From Methanobrevibacter arboriphilus (lineage in GTDB: Archaea; Methanobacteriota; Methanobacteria; Methanobacteriales; Methanobacteriaceae), in contig NZ_AP019779.1 in assembly GCF_019669925.1 (NCBI RefSeq), positions 1,689,001-1,753,000 on the forward strand: a DNA stretch of 64,000 nt, read 5' to 3'. Positions 37,389 through 47,274 of this stretch are shown here, piece after piece. The notes beneath the pieces were generated by a model. It was not told the DNA's origin. It was given only the letters and a program-made list of their open reading frames with translations, and ran no database searches. How positions within the stretch are numbered: the stretch's first letter is position 1; each line of letters starts with the position of its first letter. The position numbers and the translations under genes were made by a program.

Positions 37389-38108
37389 TTATTTTAATAG
37401 CTTTAAGACACCTTCATTATATATTGCTACATTATTATTAATATTTTTTTTAAGGGATAGTTCTATGTCTTTTTCGTACCCTAATTTTTTTAGTCTTTTA
37501 GATGATTTTGTGTTATAGATGACTTCTTTAAGTTTTTTATAGTCTCTACTAGCTAAAATAGCACTTTGAGCATATTCACTAATATCAAAATCTTCATCCG
37601 TGGTGTGGTTTTCATATAATTCTTTTTGAATCCAGTATAATATTTCACCACTAGCTAAAAAATCTTCAATTGCAAAATTACCTTTCCAACCAGCCATAAC
37701 TACATCGATATGTCTATAATTATTTTCTTTTGCTAAGATTAAACTTTTTTTAGCTACTGCTCTGGCATTTATAAAGCATCCTATAAGGACGGTAGATTTC
37801 ATATTCTCTAAAATTCTTGTTCCATTGCTTGTAGTCAAAATTAAGGTTTTTAATTTAGTATTTAACTCATTTATCTCAACTGGAGAATTTCCTATATCAA
37901 AGCCTTCCAAAGCTTTTCCCATACGTTCTCCTGCAAGCATTCCATTTTTTTCTTTTGCTATTTCTTTCGCTTTTTCAGGTGTGAATGTAGGTATAACTTC
38001 ATTAAATTTATCTAAAGCGAGTGTGATACTAGTACTTGCTCTAAAAGCATCAACCATTATAGAAATATCTTTTGAACTTGTTTTTTCAAGATTTAGTGTA
38101 ACTTCCAT
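37389..38108 (-). CDS. comB: 2-phosphosulfolactate phosphatase
   Basis: Second step of coenzyme M synthesis: removes phosphate from (2R)-phospho-3-sulfolactate. Family segments are MVDAFRASTSITLALDKFNE, AGERMGKALEGFDIGNSPVE, LILTTSNGTRILENM, VLIGCFINARAV, VMAGWKGNFAIEDFLASGEI and AILASRDY. 239 aa. AAGGA lies upstream of the ATG. Together with comC, comD and comE it shows that most of the phosphosulfolactate route is encoded here; comA, the first gene, is not. Confidence 0.93.
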   Translation of the reverse strand: MEVTLNLEKTSSKDISIMVDAFRASTSITLALDKFNEVIPTFTPEKAKEIAKEKNGMLAGERMGKALEGFDIGNSPVEINELNTKLKTLILTTSNGTRILENMKSTVLIGCFINARAVAKKSLILAKENNYRHIDVVMAGWKGNFAIEDFLASGEILYWIQKELYENHTTDEDFDISEYAQSAILASRDYKKLKEVIYNTKSSKRLKKLGYEKDIELSLKKNINNNVAIYNEGVLKLLK

Positions 38109-38375
38109 TTTGATTCCTTTAAAGTTTTATTTCTTTTAAATCATTATTATTCTTACAATATTTATCCTTTTAATATTTATTCCTTTAATATTTATTATTA
38201 TTCGTTTGATATTTATTATTATTTTAGAATTTATTATTATTGTTAAAATTCTAATCATTGTTAAGATTCTAAAACCATTGTTAAGATTATAATTTATATT
38301 GAAAATCTAATTTTTATCATTATTAAGATTCTAAAATTCTAAAATTATAAATTACATATTGAATTATATTATATT
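38109..38375. repeat. Divergent gap with short direct repeats
   Basis: Several copies of AATATTTATT/CTTTAATATTTATT (38157-38235) and of ATTGTTAAGATTCTAA-like words (38240-38345). It separates comB (minus) from the unknown gene at 38376. Confidence 0.5.
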
Positions 38376-39008
38376 ATGAAAATTGTCACAACACCTATGT
38401 GTGAAAAGATACTTGAATTTGTAGGGATAGTTGATTACAAAGTTAATAAAAATCCTGATAATGAAGATGGGGATTTAGCTATTATTTTATCTGAAAGCAA
38501 TACTAAAATGGACTCATTAAAAATAAAATTAAATACTTTTTCCCAGATAAAAAATAGCATTATTCAAGTGTCTAAAATTAAAAATATTTTAAATAAACAC
38601 TACAATTCAAATTCTTCAAAATTTAATTGGAATGAAATTGATTTTAGTTTTTATGAACCAACTTTAAACTCTCAAGAAATTAATGATATATTTTTAGAAT
38701 ATCCTTTAGCATCTGATTGGCTAGATATGAATAAAAAAAATGTTTTTCAAGAAAAAAACTCGAAAATAAATGTTGAAGTTTATTCATCTTTTCTTAAAGA
38801 TATTATAATGGATATGGGCTTTAATATTGTTGATTTAGAAAGTAATAGTTCAAATATTGATTACATTATATTTCCAGATTATATGGATATAGACGAAGAA
38901 AACAAGAAATATGGGTTAATTTCTATTCCCACACATAATAATGTATCTAAAAATCCAATTAAACGAGCTGAGTTGAGATATTCTATTTTAAATAATTTAA
39001 AGAGTTAA
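38376..39008 (+). CDS. Uncharacterised protein upstream of mmp7
   Basis: A soluble 210-aa protein that I cannot assign. It opens with MKIVTTPMCEKILEFVGI and DLAIILSESNTK, has an Asn/Lys-rich middle that looks divergent, and closes with DYIIFPDYMD and RAELRYSILNNL. No cysteine motif, membrane segment or nucleotide loop is visible. The start ATG has no ribosome-binding site and may be leaderless. It lies 243 nt upstream of mmp7 on the same strand, so a role linked to methyl-CoM reductase activation is possible but unproven. Confidence 0.8.
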   Translation: MKIVTTPMCEKILEFVGIVDYKVNKNPDNEDGDLAIILSESNTKMDSLKIKLNTFSQIKNSIIQVSKIKNILNKHYNSNSSKFNWNEIDFSFYEPTLNSQEINDIFLEYPLASDWLDMNKKNVFQEKNSKINVEVYSSFLKDIIMDMGFNIVDLESNSSNIDYIIFPDYMDIDEENKKYGLISIPTHNNVSKNPIKRAELRYSILNNLKS

Positions 39009-39251
39009 TATAATTTTAATGGTTTAATTTATTTTAATAATTAAATAAATTTTAATAAGTAGGTTTTAATAATTAAATTTTAATAATTAACCTTTAATAA
39101 TTAAATAATTTTATAAATAATGATTGATAATATATTTTTATTGTAATGTATTTTTAAGGCTTTGATCTTTGATTATACATATATTTAATAATTATTTAAT
39201 AATTATTGTTTGCTTAAATTATCGTTTGATTATATATTTTGAGATGACACT

Positions 39252-40163
39252 ATGTATGAAACTTTAACTTATTCTGGAGGAGTCCATAAAAGTGAGGAAA
39301 TTAGGGAGCTCATTGAAGATTTAGGAGGATTTATTCTTCAAGAAAATGTTCTTCAAATGGATTTAATTTTAAACATGGCAATTCCTATTGATGATGTTGA
39401 TAAAATTAAAGAAAAAGCTAAAGAATTGCTAGGTAAAATTTCTGTTGCTCCAATGGCTGGTTGTGAAATAGCTATAGTGTCTCCGACTCTTGCAAGACAT
39501 CATTTGCCTCATGCAGCATGTGATATTTCTGAATATCTTAGACGTTTTGGTGCTAAGGATAACATGATTGGACTTGCTCGTGGTGCTGGAAAAGGTACTG
39601 CAGGAATTACAGAATATGAAAAAAGGTTAATTGAAGAGCATGATATAGTTATATATGCACTTGGTAGCTTTAAACAATGTATTATGGATAAAACTTTCTT
39701 ATTTGATGATATTGATATTCCAGTGATTGTTACAGGAGCTCCTGAAATTGATATTAATGATCTTCCTGGTGCTGATGAATATGTTAGTGGATTAGGTAGG
39801 ATCCCTAGAAGATTAAAGCGAGGAGAGAATATAAGGGCTCTTAGAAAACTTGTTGAAGTTGTTGAAGATGTTTTAGATAAAAAAAGAAAGAATATTGCAT
39901 TGGACCCCCCATTAGCTCCTTCTATACTAGTTAAAAATGCTATTGAAAATCAAGTTCCTGCTATATCAGAAATTATTTCTCCAACACCAGTTACAAGTCA
40001 ACTTGATGGTGTTAGAGTTAAACTTGATTATGATAAATATAATGAAGAAATATCTAATGTTATGGTAAATGATAAACGTTTAGGGGAAATTGCAGATATT
40101 AAAAAATCTCAGATGTATGATTATATTCTTGTTAAACTTTTAAGTGAAAGTGCTATTGTATAG
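39252..40163 (+). CDS. mmp7: Methanogenesis marker protein 7
   Basis: Strongly resembles the methanogen-specific Mmp7 family. The start is [20 protein letters not shown], with [60 protein letters not shown] and [20 protein letters not shown]. 303 aa, the family's usual length. Mmp7 is known as part of the protein assembly that reductively activates methyl-coenzyme M reductase; its own chemistry is unclear. The assignment is from remembered family features, not a search. GAGATGAC precedes the ATG. Confidence 0.78.
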   Translation: MYETLTYSGGVHKSEEIRELIEDLGGFILQENVLQMDLILNMAIPIDDVDKIKEKAKELLGKISVAPMAGCEIAIVSPTLARHHLPHAACDISEYLRRFGAKDNMIGLARGAGKGTAGITEYEKRLIEEHDIVIYALGSFKQCIMDKTFLFDDIDIPVIVTGAPEIDINDLPGADEYVSGLGRIPRRLKRGENIRALRKLVEVVEDVLDKKRKNIALDPPLAPSILVKNAIENQVPAISEIISPTPVTSQLDGVRVKLDYDKYNEEISNVMVNDKRLGEIADIKKSQMYDYILVKLLSESAIV

Positions 40164-40417
40164 TTCTTTCTTTTATTAATTTATATTTTTTATTAGCTTA
40201 TAGCTCTTTATTAGCTTATATTTCTTTATTAGCTTATTTTTGTATTGTTTTATATTTATTTTATTAATTTATATTTTTTAATTATTCTTAAAAAATTTAT
40301 AAAATTTAATTTTATTAAATATAAGAAATAGTATATTTGATATCCATATTTAATTATTAAATTAATTATTTAATTTAAATGCTTTTGAAGGGGTATTATA
40401 AAACAAAGATATATTTT

Positions 40418-40499
40418 AAGCTAATATATTGTAATTATTTGAAATACTTAAGTATTCTCTAGATTTCATTTTAGAAATATCTAGTTTTGAAACTCCATA
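40418..40499 (-). pseudogene. Fragment of a paralogue of the secreted protein at 42612-43652
   Basis: Read on the minus strand, this stretch encodes YGVSKLDISKMKSREYLS, matching YGVSKLSIFKMKSGEYLS of the intact secreted protein 2.1 kb downstream. At the DNA level, plus-strand 40446-40500 and 42960-43014 are clearly alike. A stop codon lies just before the fragment and another about 12 codons after it. No other part of the gene is recognisable here. It is probably the remnant of a duplicated or recombined copy. Confidence 0.65.
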
Positions 40500-40783
40500 T
40501 TTTACGAACTTATGTTAATTCCTAAATTGTTAATAATATTTACAATAATAATATTTATTTAATATTTTTATAATTATTGTTCTTATTTTTATAGTAACTA
40601 TTAATATTTTAATATTTTTGCAATAATAATAAGGGTACTATTTTTAATATGATATTATTTATCTGAAATTTATTCTTATTTGTAAATATAAATGTACCAA
40701 TATTATATTTTTATAAAAATTTTAAAAAGAAAAAGAATATTAATAATGAAAAACTAAACATTGTTCAAAGATATAGTAATTTT

Positions 40784-40820
40784 AAAATTAGAACATCATA
40801 ATCTTTTAGTTTCTAATTTT
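40784..40820. promoter_or_regulatory. Inverted repeat upstream of the Lrp-type gene
   Basis: AAAATTAGAA (40784-40793) and TTCTAATTTT (40811-40820) are perfect 10-nt arms with a 17-nt spacer. They lie 67 nt before the ATG at 40887. Lrp-type regulators often control themselves through such sites; this is inferred. Confidence 0.4.
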
Positions 40821-40886
40821 CATTACTAGTGTTGTTAACTAATTTAAATATTGTTTTTAGGTATGTATTGTTTTTAGGAGGATAAT

Positions 40887-41366
40887 ATGAATAGTAATAA
40901 CAAAGATGAAGTGGTTATCATTGATGAAACAGATAAGAATATAATAGAAATGATAAATGAAGATGCTAGAACTCCATATAGACAAATTTCAAGGGAACTT
41001 GATATTTCTGTTGGAACAGTTCATAACCGTGTAGACAAACTAATGAAAACTGGAGTAATTAAGAAATTTGCACCTATAATGGATCATAGAAAATTGGGAT
41101 ATGGTCTTACTAGTATTATTGGGGTTAGAGTAAAAGGAGGTAAGTTACAAAATTGGGAGAATAAAGAATCTTTTAGTAAACATGTTTTAGCTATTTATGA
41201 TGTTACTGGGGAGTATGATGCTTTTTTAATAGCTAAATTTAAAGACACTGATGAATTAGATAGATTTGTGAAAAATTTATTAAAAGAGCCTTATGTAGAA
41301 AGAACTTATACTCAAACTGTTCTTAATGTGGTTAAAGAAGACTCAAGTTCAATTCACATGCTTTAA
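40887..41366 (+). CDS. Lrp/AsnC family transcriptional regulator
   Basis: 159 aa. The N-terminal winged helix-turn-helix runs from DETDKNIIEMINEDARTPYR to DISVGTVHNRVDKLMKTGVI (about residues 11-60). A C-terminal RAM (ligand-sensing) domain follows, with IIGVRVKGGKL, VTGEYDAFLIAKFKDTDELD and PYVERTYTQTVLNVV. AGGAGG precedes the ATG. It is followed 36 nt later by an uncharacterised gene, then by a small thiamine-binding-type gene, so the three probably form an operon. The inverted repeat upstream suggests autoregulation. Confidence 0.93.
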   Translation: MNSNNKDEVVIIDETDKNIIEMINEDARTPYRQISRELDISVGTVHNRVDKLMKTGVIKKFAPIMDHRKLGYGLTSIIGVRVKGGKLQNWENKESFSKHVLAIYDVTGEYDAFLIAKFKDTDELDRFVKNLLKEPYVERTYTQTVLNVVKEDSSSIHML

Positions 41367-41402
41367 TTTTTAAGTCAAAAAGGATTAATAAAAGGGAATT
41401 TT

Positions 41403-42083
41403 ATGAAAGATTTTCGTTTAAAGCAAGCTCAACATTTATTAAAAAAATCTGCTGTAAATTCAGAGGGAGATTTTAAGTTAAAAGCTCCTAACTCTGCAAA
41501 TATTAATGTTAAAATATTTGAACATATATTTAAAGATTTGATAGCTGCAGAAGACTTTATATATAGTAGTTTACCTAAACATCAACTTTCTGAAGAAGAA
41601 GCAGGAGAATTTACAAAATTTCTTATTTCAGCAAGAAATAATATAGATTCTATTCTTACAGATTTTAAGGTTATTGAAAAAACAGAAGAAAAAATTGATA
41701 TGTCTAAATTAACTGAAAATATTCTTTTTATAACTTCTAAAAATAATTTTAAAAAGCTTTTAAAGAAATTAGGTGTGGATGTTCAAAGAATAATAGTAGC
41801 TAGTGTTCCTCTTGATGTAATGGATATCAAAGAGATTAATCCAAAAATTCCTGAATCTGCATTAAAAGGAATAGAAACAAGAGTTAAACATATACATAAC
41901 GATATTAATCGAAAGAAAAATTCTTTAAATCCAGAAAAAATAATTGTGTTGGCTGAAAATGATTTAAACGGACAATTACTTGGAAAAAGAGCAGAAGAGT
42001 ATTATGATGCTATAGTATATTTGAATGATAATCTTAAAGATTTAAATGATAATGAACTTATTGAAATCATTGAAAATAACTAA
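41403..42083 (+). CDS. Conserved hypothetical protein
   Basis: A soluble 226-aa protein of unknown function, possibly a DUF2100-type archaeal protein. It starts MKDFRLKQAQHLLKKSAVNS and has a helical first half (VKIFEHIFKDLIAAEDFIYS). The second half looks alpha/beta: ENILFITSKNNFKKLLKKLG, RIIVASVPLDVMDIKEINPK, KIIVLAENDLNGQLLGKRAE. It lies 36 nt after the Lrp-type gene and 64 nt before the small thiamine-binding-type gene. No catalytic motif is recognised. Confidence 0.85.
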   Translation: MKDFRLKQAQHLLKKSAVNSEGDFKLKAPNSANINVKIFEHIFKDLIAAEDFIYSSLPKHQLSEEEAGEFTKFLISARNNIDSILTDFKVIEKTEEKIDMSKLTENILFITSKNNFKKLLKKLGVDVQRIIVASVPLDVMDIKEINPKIPESALKGIETRVKHIHNDINRKKNSLNPEKIIVLAENDLNGQLLGKRAEEYYDAIVYLNDNLKDLNDNELIEIIENN

Positions 42084-42147
42084 TGCTAAATATTTAATAA
42101 ATATTAGGTAAGAAAATATTAGGCTTTAATAAATATTAGGTAAGAAT

Positions 42148-42453
42148 ATGATACTTGTAGATTTTGGTGTTGTTCCAATAGGAACTAAAGAAACTGACTT
42201 AGGAAAATATGTTGCTGTAGCTGTTCAAGCTATTAAAGAATCTGGACTTAAATATGAACTTACAGGAATGGGAACTCAAATAGAAGCTCAAAACCTTGAT
42301 GAAGTTTATGAAGCAGTTAAAACTGCTCAAGAAGCAGTTTTTGATATTGGAGCTAACAGAGTTTTCACTGTTTTAAAAATAGATGATAGAAGAGATAAAA
42401 AAAATAGGGGTTTGCAGGATAAAATTGCAACTGTTAATGAAATAATAGATTGA
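42148..42453 (+). CDS. MTH1187-type thiamine-binding protein (DUF77)
   Basis: 101 aa, ferredoxin-like fold family known from MTH1187 and YkoF-like thiamine-binding proteins. Segments are MILVDFGVVPIGTKETDLGK, IKESGLKYELTGMGTQIEAQ, LDEVYEAVKTAQEAVFDIGA and RVFTVLKIDDRRD. Family members form tetramers and may sense or store thiamine or related compounds; the exact role is open. It is probably the last gene of the Lrp-type operon. The strain's TPP-dependent ComDE makes a thiamine link plausible but speculative. Confidence 0.9.
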   Translation: MILVDFGVVPIGTKETDLGKYVAVAVQAIKESGLKYELTGMGTQIEAQNLDEVYEAVKTAQEAVFDIGANRVFTVLKIDDRRDKKNRGLQDKIATVNEIID

Positions 42454-42611
42454 TAGACAAATACATTGAGATAGACAAATATATTAGATATTTATTATAA
42501 AATAATACTTATTTATAGAATATTTACTTATAGATATTTCGTATATTTTATATATTTTATAAATTGTCAATCTTTATTTTAGTAATCTAGTAATCTTTAT
42601 TTTAGTAATCT

Positions 42612-43652
42612 TTATTTTAGTAAAACTTTTCCAATGTATCTTTTGTTAGGAATTTTTGGTATAGATCCTGCATAAACAGTTTTACCTTTAAATATAACAT
42701 TATCTGCTTTATTACCAGTATTTCTTCCAACGTATCTTCCATTATCATTACTTACCCAAATTTTTATCAGTGTTTTTTTATTTAATTTATTTTTATTAAG
42801 TTTATTTTTGTATTTAAAGTTTTCAACATTATATACTATTATATTTCTTCTATTTACTCCAAATTTATCAGTACCTGCAATATATATAGCTGCATCAACA
42901 GATTTATTTTTTTTCACTGTGTATTTGTTGTGTCTGAATAAATTAGGGCTGTTTGGAATACTTAAATATTCTCCAGACTTCATTTTAAAGATACTTAGTT
43001 TTGAAACTCCATAATTATAAATTACTACTCCAACTTTTCCATTTGGAGCTTTAATAACAAAATGCCCAAGTCCTAAACTTTTAACTTTTTTCATAGCTTT
43101 TTTCATATAAACTGAGTTTATAGTGTTTTTATATACCATCTTAGCTCCTAAATTCTGAAGATATTTATTAACCTTTGGATTATCGCTTCCTCCTGTTGCA
43201 AGATACCATCCATTTTTGAATATTATTGAATGGAAAAAGTATGTGTTTGTTGTTTTATATTCTTTTAATGCTTCAATTCCATATAATTTTACTTTCTTTA
43301 TGTATAAATTTGCTGCATATGTTGAATCTCTTCTATAAGCATAAGTATAAGCACTAGAGTTTATTTGAAGAATTATAGAACAACAACCAGTTTCTATTTT
43401 AGACTTACTTTTACTACTTATGTTAGTAGGAGTATTTGTTTTTGAATCCTCTTTTTTTGAATCTATTTTTGTGTTTAAGGTGTCATTTGATGTTGAATTA
43501 GTTTCTACATTTGTTTTAATATTATTACCAATAAAAATATTATTTTTATCAATATCTGTAGCTAAAGAACATTCTAATGAAGAAACAACAAATAATAAGA
43601 AAATTATCATAAAAATAAATTTTAAATGTTTTCCATAGGCTTTTCCATACAT
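42612..43652 (-). CDS. Secreted protein, possibly cell-wall associated
   Basis: 346 aa, exported. A signal-like N-terminus (HLKFIFMIIFLLFVVSSLECSLA) is followed by about 70 residues rich in Ser, Thr, Asn and Lys (disordered linker). A globular basic region follows: KIETGCCSIILQINSSAYTY, YRRDSTYAANLYIKKV, FFHSIIFKNGWYLATGG and LGLGHFVIKAPNGKVGVVIY. The CCS and YLATGG segments recall methanobacterial surface proteins with pseudomurein-related or peptidase-like domains, but I cannot name the function. AAGGA precedes the ATG. A paralogue fragment lies at 40418-40499. Confidence 0.85.
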   Translation of the reverse strand: MYGKAYGKHLKFIFMIIFLLFVVSSLECSLATDIDKNNIFIGNNIKTNVETNSTSNDTLNTKIDSKKEDSKTNTPTNISSKSKSKIETGCCSIILQINSSAYTYAYRRDSTYAANLYIKKVKLYGIEALKEYKTTNTYFFHSIIFKNGWYLATGGSDNPKVNKYLQNLGAKMVYKNTINSVYMKKAMKKVKSLGLGHFVIKAPNGKVGVVIYNYGVSKLSIFKMKSGEYLSIPNSPNLFRHNKYTVKKNKSVDAAIYIAGTDKFGVNRRNIIVYNVENFKYKNKLNKNKLNKKTLIKIWVSNDNGRYVGRNTGNKADNVIFKGKTVYAGSIPKIPNKRYIGKVLLK

Positions 43653-44097
43653 AGTACTAAATTCCTTCTTAATTGAATCATGTTATAATAATTTTATATA
43701 ATTAGTATATTCTTATATAATTTCTATATAATAAGTTATTCTTTATCAATATCCTGATAGAATAGTTTTATAGAATATTAGAAAACATTAAATCACGATA
43801 AAAGTTAAATTTTAATATTTTAGTTTTTTAGACTAAAAATAGTGTATAAATTTAATATAATTAAAAAATTATTAATTATAAATAATATTATTAGTTATAA
43901 CTATAAAATAAAACGATTTAATAATAAAAAATATAATAAATTGATAAAGATATAATAAATAAAATCTATATCATAAAAATTAAAATGAATATAATCAAGT
44001 TATTAAACCAGTAATTTATTTAAACCCATAATTTATTAACTAACTTAAGCTAAGTTTTAGATAGTTTTATCAGTTAAACTTATCTTAACTAAATTAA
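43653..44097. other. 445-nt AT-rich gap upstream of the secreted-protein gene
   Basis: No gene. One small hairpin TTTTAGT-TTTTTAG-ACTAAAA lies at 43818-43838. The promoter of the secreted-protein gene must be at the left end; TATA-like words are too numerous to choose. Confidence 0.45.
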
Positions 44098-45204
44098 TTA
44101 GCTAAATTTATCTGATGCTTCTTTTAATACTTTAATAATAGTATCTAAATCTTCTTGATTGATTTTTGGATGAATCGGAAGTGAAATGACTGAACTTGCT
44201 GCATTTTCTGTTTCTTCAAGATTATCATCGTATCCTAAGTTAATATAAAGTTCTTGTTTGTAAATAGGTATTGGGTAGTGAATTCCTGTTCCAATTCCAT
44301 TTTCATTAAGGAAATTGACCCACTCATCTCTATTTCCTGTTTTTATTTTTATAGTATATTGATGATAAACATGTTTTACTCCACTAAGAACTTTTGGAGT
44401 AATTATTCCTTCAACATCTTTTAAATTTTCATCAAGGTATTCAGCATTATTAATTCTCTTTTGATTAAATTCATCAATTTTTTTGAGTTGTGCAAGACCA
44501 ATAGCTGCAGCTATATCTGTCATTCTAAAATTATAGCCTAAAACAGCATGTTCATATCTTTTTGTTTCACCATGGGCTCTAAAGATCCTTGCTTTTTCAG
44601 CTAATTCCTTATCATTAGTAGTAATCATTCCTCCTTCGCTTGTGGTCATATTTTTAGTTGGATAAAAACTGAAACAAGCAAGATCTCCTATACTACCAAC
44701 TTTACTATCTTTATACATGGATCCATGAGCTTGTGCAGCATCTTCAATAACATATAAATCATGTTTTTTTGCTATTTCATTAATCTTATCCATATCTGCT
44801 GCTTGACCATATAATTGAACTGGCATTATAGCTTTTGTTTTTTCGGTTATTGCATTTTCTATTTTATTAGGGTCGATATTGAATGTTTTTGGGTCTATAT
44901 CTACAAATACTGGTTTAGCTCCAGTATATAAAATTGAATTTCCAGTAGCTGCAAATGAAAATGGTGTTGTGATTACTTCATCTCCTTCTTTAATTCCACA
45001 AGCTAGAAGAGCTACATGTAATGCTGTTGTTCCTGAACTAGTAGCTATTCCATACTTTGCACCAACAAATTCTGCAAATTTTTCTTCAAATTCAGCTACT
45101 TTAGGGCCTTGAGCAATAAACCCTGTTTTTAAAACTTTTACAACTTCTTCTATCTCTTCTTCTCCAATAATAGGATTTGCAATGGGAATTTTAATCTCTG
45201 ACAT
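44098..45204 (-). CDS. DegT/DnrJ/EryC1/StrS family aminotransferase
   Basis: PLP-dependent sugar aminotransferase family (368 aa), usually acting on nucleotide-linked keto-sugars for cell-surface glycans. It has [35 protein letters not shown]-like [43 protein letters not shown] (Asp binding the PLP ring), [18 protein letters not shown] (PLP lysine in YPTKN) and [15 protein letters not shown]. The start is ATG 45204 behind AAGGTGT; the longer frame from 45228 lacks a site. No glycan cluster surrounds it, so its substrate is unknown. It is divergent from trm1. Confidence 0.93.
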   Translation of the reverse strand: MSEIKIPIANPIIGEEEIEEVVKVLKTGFIAQGPKVAEFEEKFAEFVGAKYGIATSSGTTALHVALLACGIKEGDEVITTPFSFAATGNSILYTGAKPVFVDIDPKTFNIDPNKIENAITEKTKAIMPVQLYGQAADMDKINEIAKKHDLYVIEDAAQAHGSMYKDSKVGSIGDLACFSFYPTKNMTTSEGGMITTNDKELAEKARIFRAHGETKRYEHAVLGYNFRMTDIAAAIGLAQLKKIDEFNQKRINNAEYLDENLKDVEGIITPKVLSGVKHVYHQYTIKIKTGNRDEWVNFLNENGIGTGIHYPIPIYKQELYINLGYDDNLEETENAASSVISLPIHPKINQEDLDTIIKVLKEASDKFS

Positions 45205-45788
45205 TAATACACCTTTTATTATATTCAAAAATTACATTATAACTTTATAATAATAATCTTATAATAATTTTATAATTTATAATATACATTACAAAGATAT
45301 TTATTTTAATCATTATTAATATATCTTAGTAATTGACAGTAATCATAATAAATTATATTGAGATTTAACATTATATTTGAGATAATTATATCTGAGATTA
45401 ATATTTATTAGATTTGATATTTATTTTAGAGTTAATATTTATTATGCATTGAATTTTATTATTACATTGAGTTAATATATAAATTAATCTATAAAGAATA
45501 ATATAATAATAAAAAAGCAATAATAAAGAGAATTAATAAAAGAGAATTAATAATAAAATTAATAATTAAAAGAATTAAGATTGATATAAAAATAAAATAT
45601 AAAAATAAATGAAAAAACAAAATAAAAGCAAAAAATAAAATACTAGAAATTTAAGAATATTATAAATTTAAAATATTAAAATTCTAAGAATGTTATAAGC
45701 TTAAGAATATTAAAAATTTAAAAATACTATAAACCTAGTATTGGATTTATCAATGCTGAAATTTCAATCAATTATAGGGGCTTTTTTT
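45205..45788. other. Divergent AT-rich region between the aminotransferase and trm1
   Basis: 584 nt. It contains purine-rich direct repeats (AGAGAATTAATAAA, 45527-45550) and imperfect copies of TAAGAATATTATAAATTTAA (45650-45735). No gene or strong hairpin is seen. Confidence 0.5.
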
Positions 45789-46964
45789 ATGGATAAACAG
45801 GAAATTGAAATAATTAATGAAGGATTAGTTGAAATTAGAGTTCCTAAATTTGATAAAGTTTCATCTAGTGCACCTGTTTTTTATAATCCTAAAATGGAAT
45901 TTAATAGAGATATATCAATACTTGCCTTACAAACATTTCAAGAGGAAGTAGAAAGAGAAATAAATATCTGTGATGTTTTTGGAGGAAGTGGAATAAGAGC
46001 TATTCGATATAAAAAAGAAATTGAGGGAGTGGGGATAGTTTCTGTAAATGACATTAGTTCACTTGCTATAGAACAATCAAAACAAAATGCACTTAATAAC
46101 AATGTTGAAATTGATATTTATCAAAAAGAAGCTAATATAATACTTCGTGAGAATAGGGGAGTCTTTGATGTAGTTGATATTGATCCTTTTGGTACTCCTT
46201 CTTATTTTGTTGATTCTGTAGGTTATTCTTTAAAAAAAGATTCACTTCTCTGTATTACAGCTACTGATACTTCTGCATTATGTGGTACTTATAAAGAGCC
46301 TTGTATTAGGAAATATAATGCAGTACCTTTTAAAAGTGAGTATTGTCATGAGAATGGAATTAGGATTTTAGCAGGGTTTGTTTCTTTAACTCTTGCTAAG
46401 TATAAAAAATATATTGAAGATATTAAACTTTCTCATAGTAGTGAACATTATATGAGGTTATATATTAAAATCGATAAAGGTTCAAAAGCTACTGATGATT
46501 CACTAGCTTCTAATATTGGTTATATTTCTCATTGTAAAAAATGTCTTTATAGAACTGCTATAAAAGGATTAGCTAACCCAATTCCAGAATTTTGTCCAGT
46601 TTGTGGGGAAAAATTAATTTCTGCAGGTCCTTTGTGGATTGGTAAGCTTCAAAATCCTGATTTTATTTCTAAAATGATTGAAAAACTGGATGAAGATAAT
46701 TCTAATAGGAAAAAATTAAACACTGAAGATAAGATCTTAAAATTACTTCATAGCTGCTTCGAGGAGTCAAATGCACCTATTACTTTCTATGATATTCATG
46801 TAATTTGTAAAAATCTTAAAATAAGTGCTCCTAAGATAGCTGATATTATGGATGAAATAAAAAAAGAGGGTTATATAGTGGTTAAAACTCATTTTAATCC
46901 TATTGGTGTAAAATCAGATATTGGTATTGTAAGATTAAAGGAGATTATTAATTCTTTAGTATAA
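45789..46964 (+). CDS. trm1: tRNA (guanine(26)-N2)-dimethyltransferase
   Basis: Makes N2,N2-dimethylguanosine at position 26 of tRNA. Segments are INEGLVEIRVPKFDKVSSSA, PVFYNPKMEFNRDISILAL, the SAM motif VFGGSGIRAIRYKKE, VVDIDPFGTPSYFVDSVGYS, LCITATDTSALCGTYKEPCI and RKYNAVPFKSEYCHENGIRI. A zinc-ribbon-like CKKCLYRT...CPVCGEKL follows at about residues 250-277. 391 aa. I chose ATG 45789 behind AGGGGC; a TTG at 45741 would add 16 residues without a binding site. Confidence 0.95.
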   Translation: MDKQEIEIINEGLVEIRVPKFDKVSSSAPVFYNPKMEFNRDISILALQTFQEEVEREINICDVFGGSGIRAIRYKKEIEGVGIVSVNDISSLAIEQSKQNALNNNVEIDIYQKEANIILRENRGVFDVVDIDPFGTPSYFVDSVGYSLKKDSLLCITATDTSALCGTYKEPCIRKYNAVPFKSEYCHENGIRILAGFVSLTLAKYKKYIEDIKLSHSSEHYMRLYIKIDKGSKATDDSLASNIGYISHCKKCLYRTAIKGLANPIPEFCPVCGEKLISAGPLWIGKLQNPDFISKMIEKLDEDNSNRKKLNTEDKILKLLHSCFEESNAPITFYDIHVICKNLKISAPKIADIMDEIKKEGYIVVKTHFNPIGVKSDIGIVRLKEIINSLV

Positions 46965-47274
46965 CAGTATAATTTTTATTTAGTGGTATTATTTTTTACA
47001 TTATTATTTTTATTTTACAAGATGTTACTCTTATTATAGATATTACTTTTATTATATAATTTTTATTAATAACTAATTAGTGTACATGTAATTTTTTATT
47101 AAATATCTAACTATTGTATGTATGATTTTTTATTAAGTATCTAATGATTAAATCTAAATGTTTTTTCATATCCCTACTTTTTATCTAAATAATCCTAAAA
47201 CTATATTAATAATATTAGACAAATAATTTAATAACAAAAAATAGTATTATTTTTTGTCTATGTGAGGTGAAAAT
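46965..47274. other. AT-rich gap before the DUF4013 genes
   Basis: 310 nt; near-repeated words such as TAACTA-TTGTA-TGTATGATTTTTTATTA (47070-47145). No gene is seen. The GAGGTGA ribosome-binding site of the next gene is at its end. Confidence 0.5.

Larger units (their letters stand above)
40164..40886. other. Gap between mmp7 and the Lrp-type gene
   Basis: 723 nt. It begins with T-rich repeats of TTTATTAGCTTATA (40170-40240), contains a decayed gene fragment (40418-40499, minus strand) and an inverted repeat close to the Lrp-type gene (40784-40820). No intact gene is present. Confidence 0.55.
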
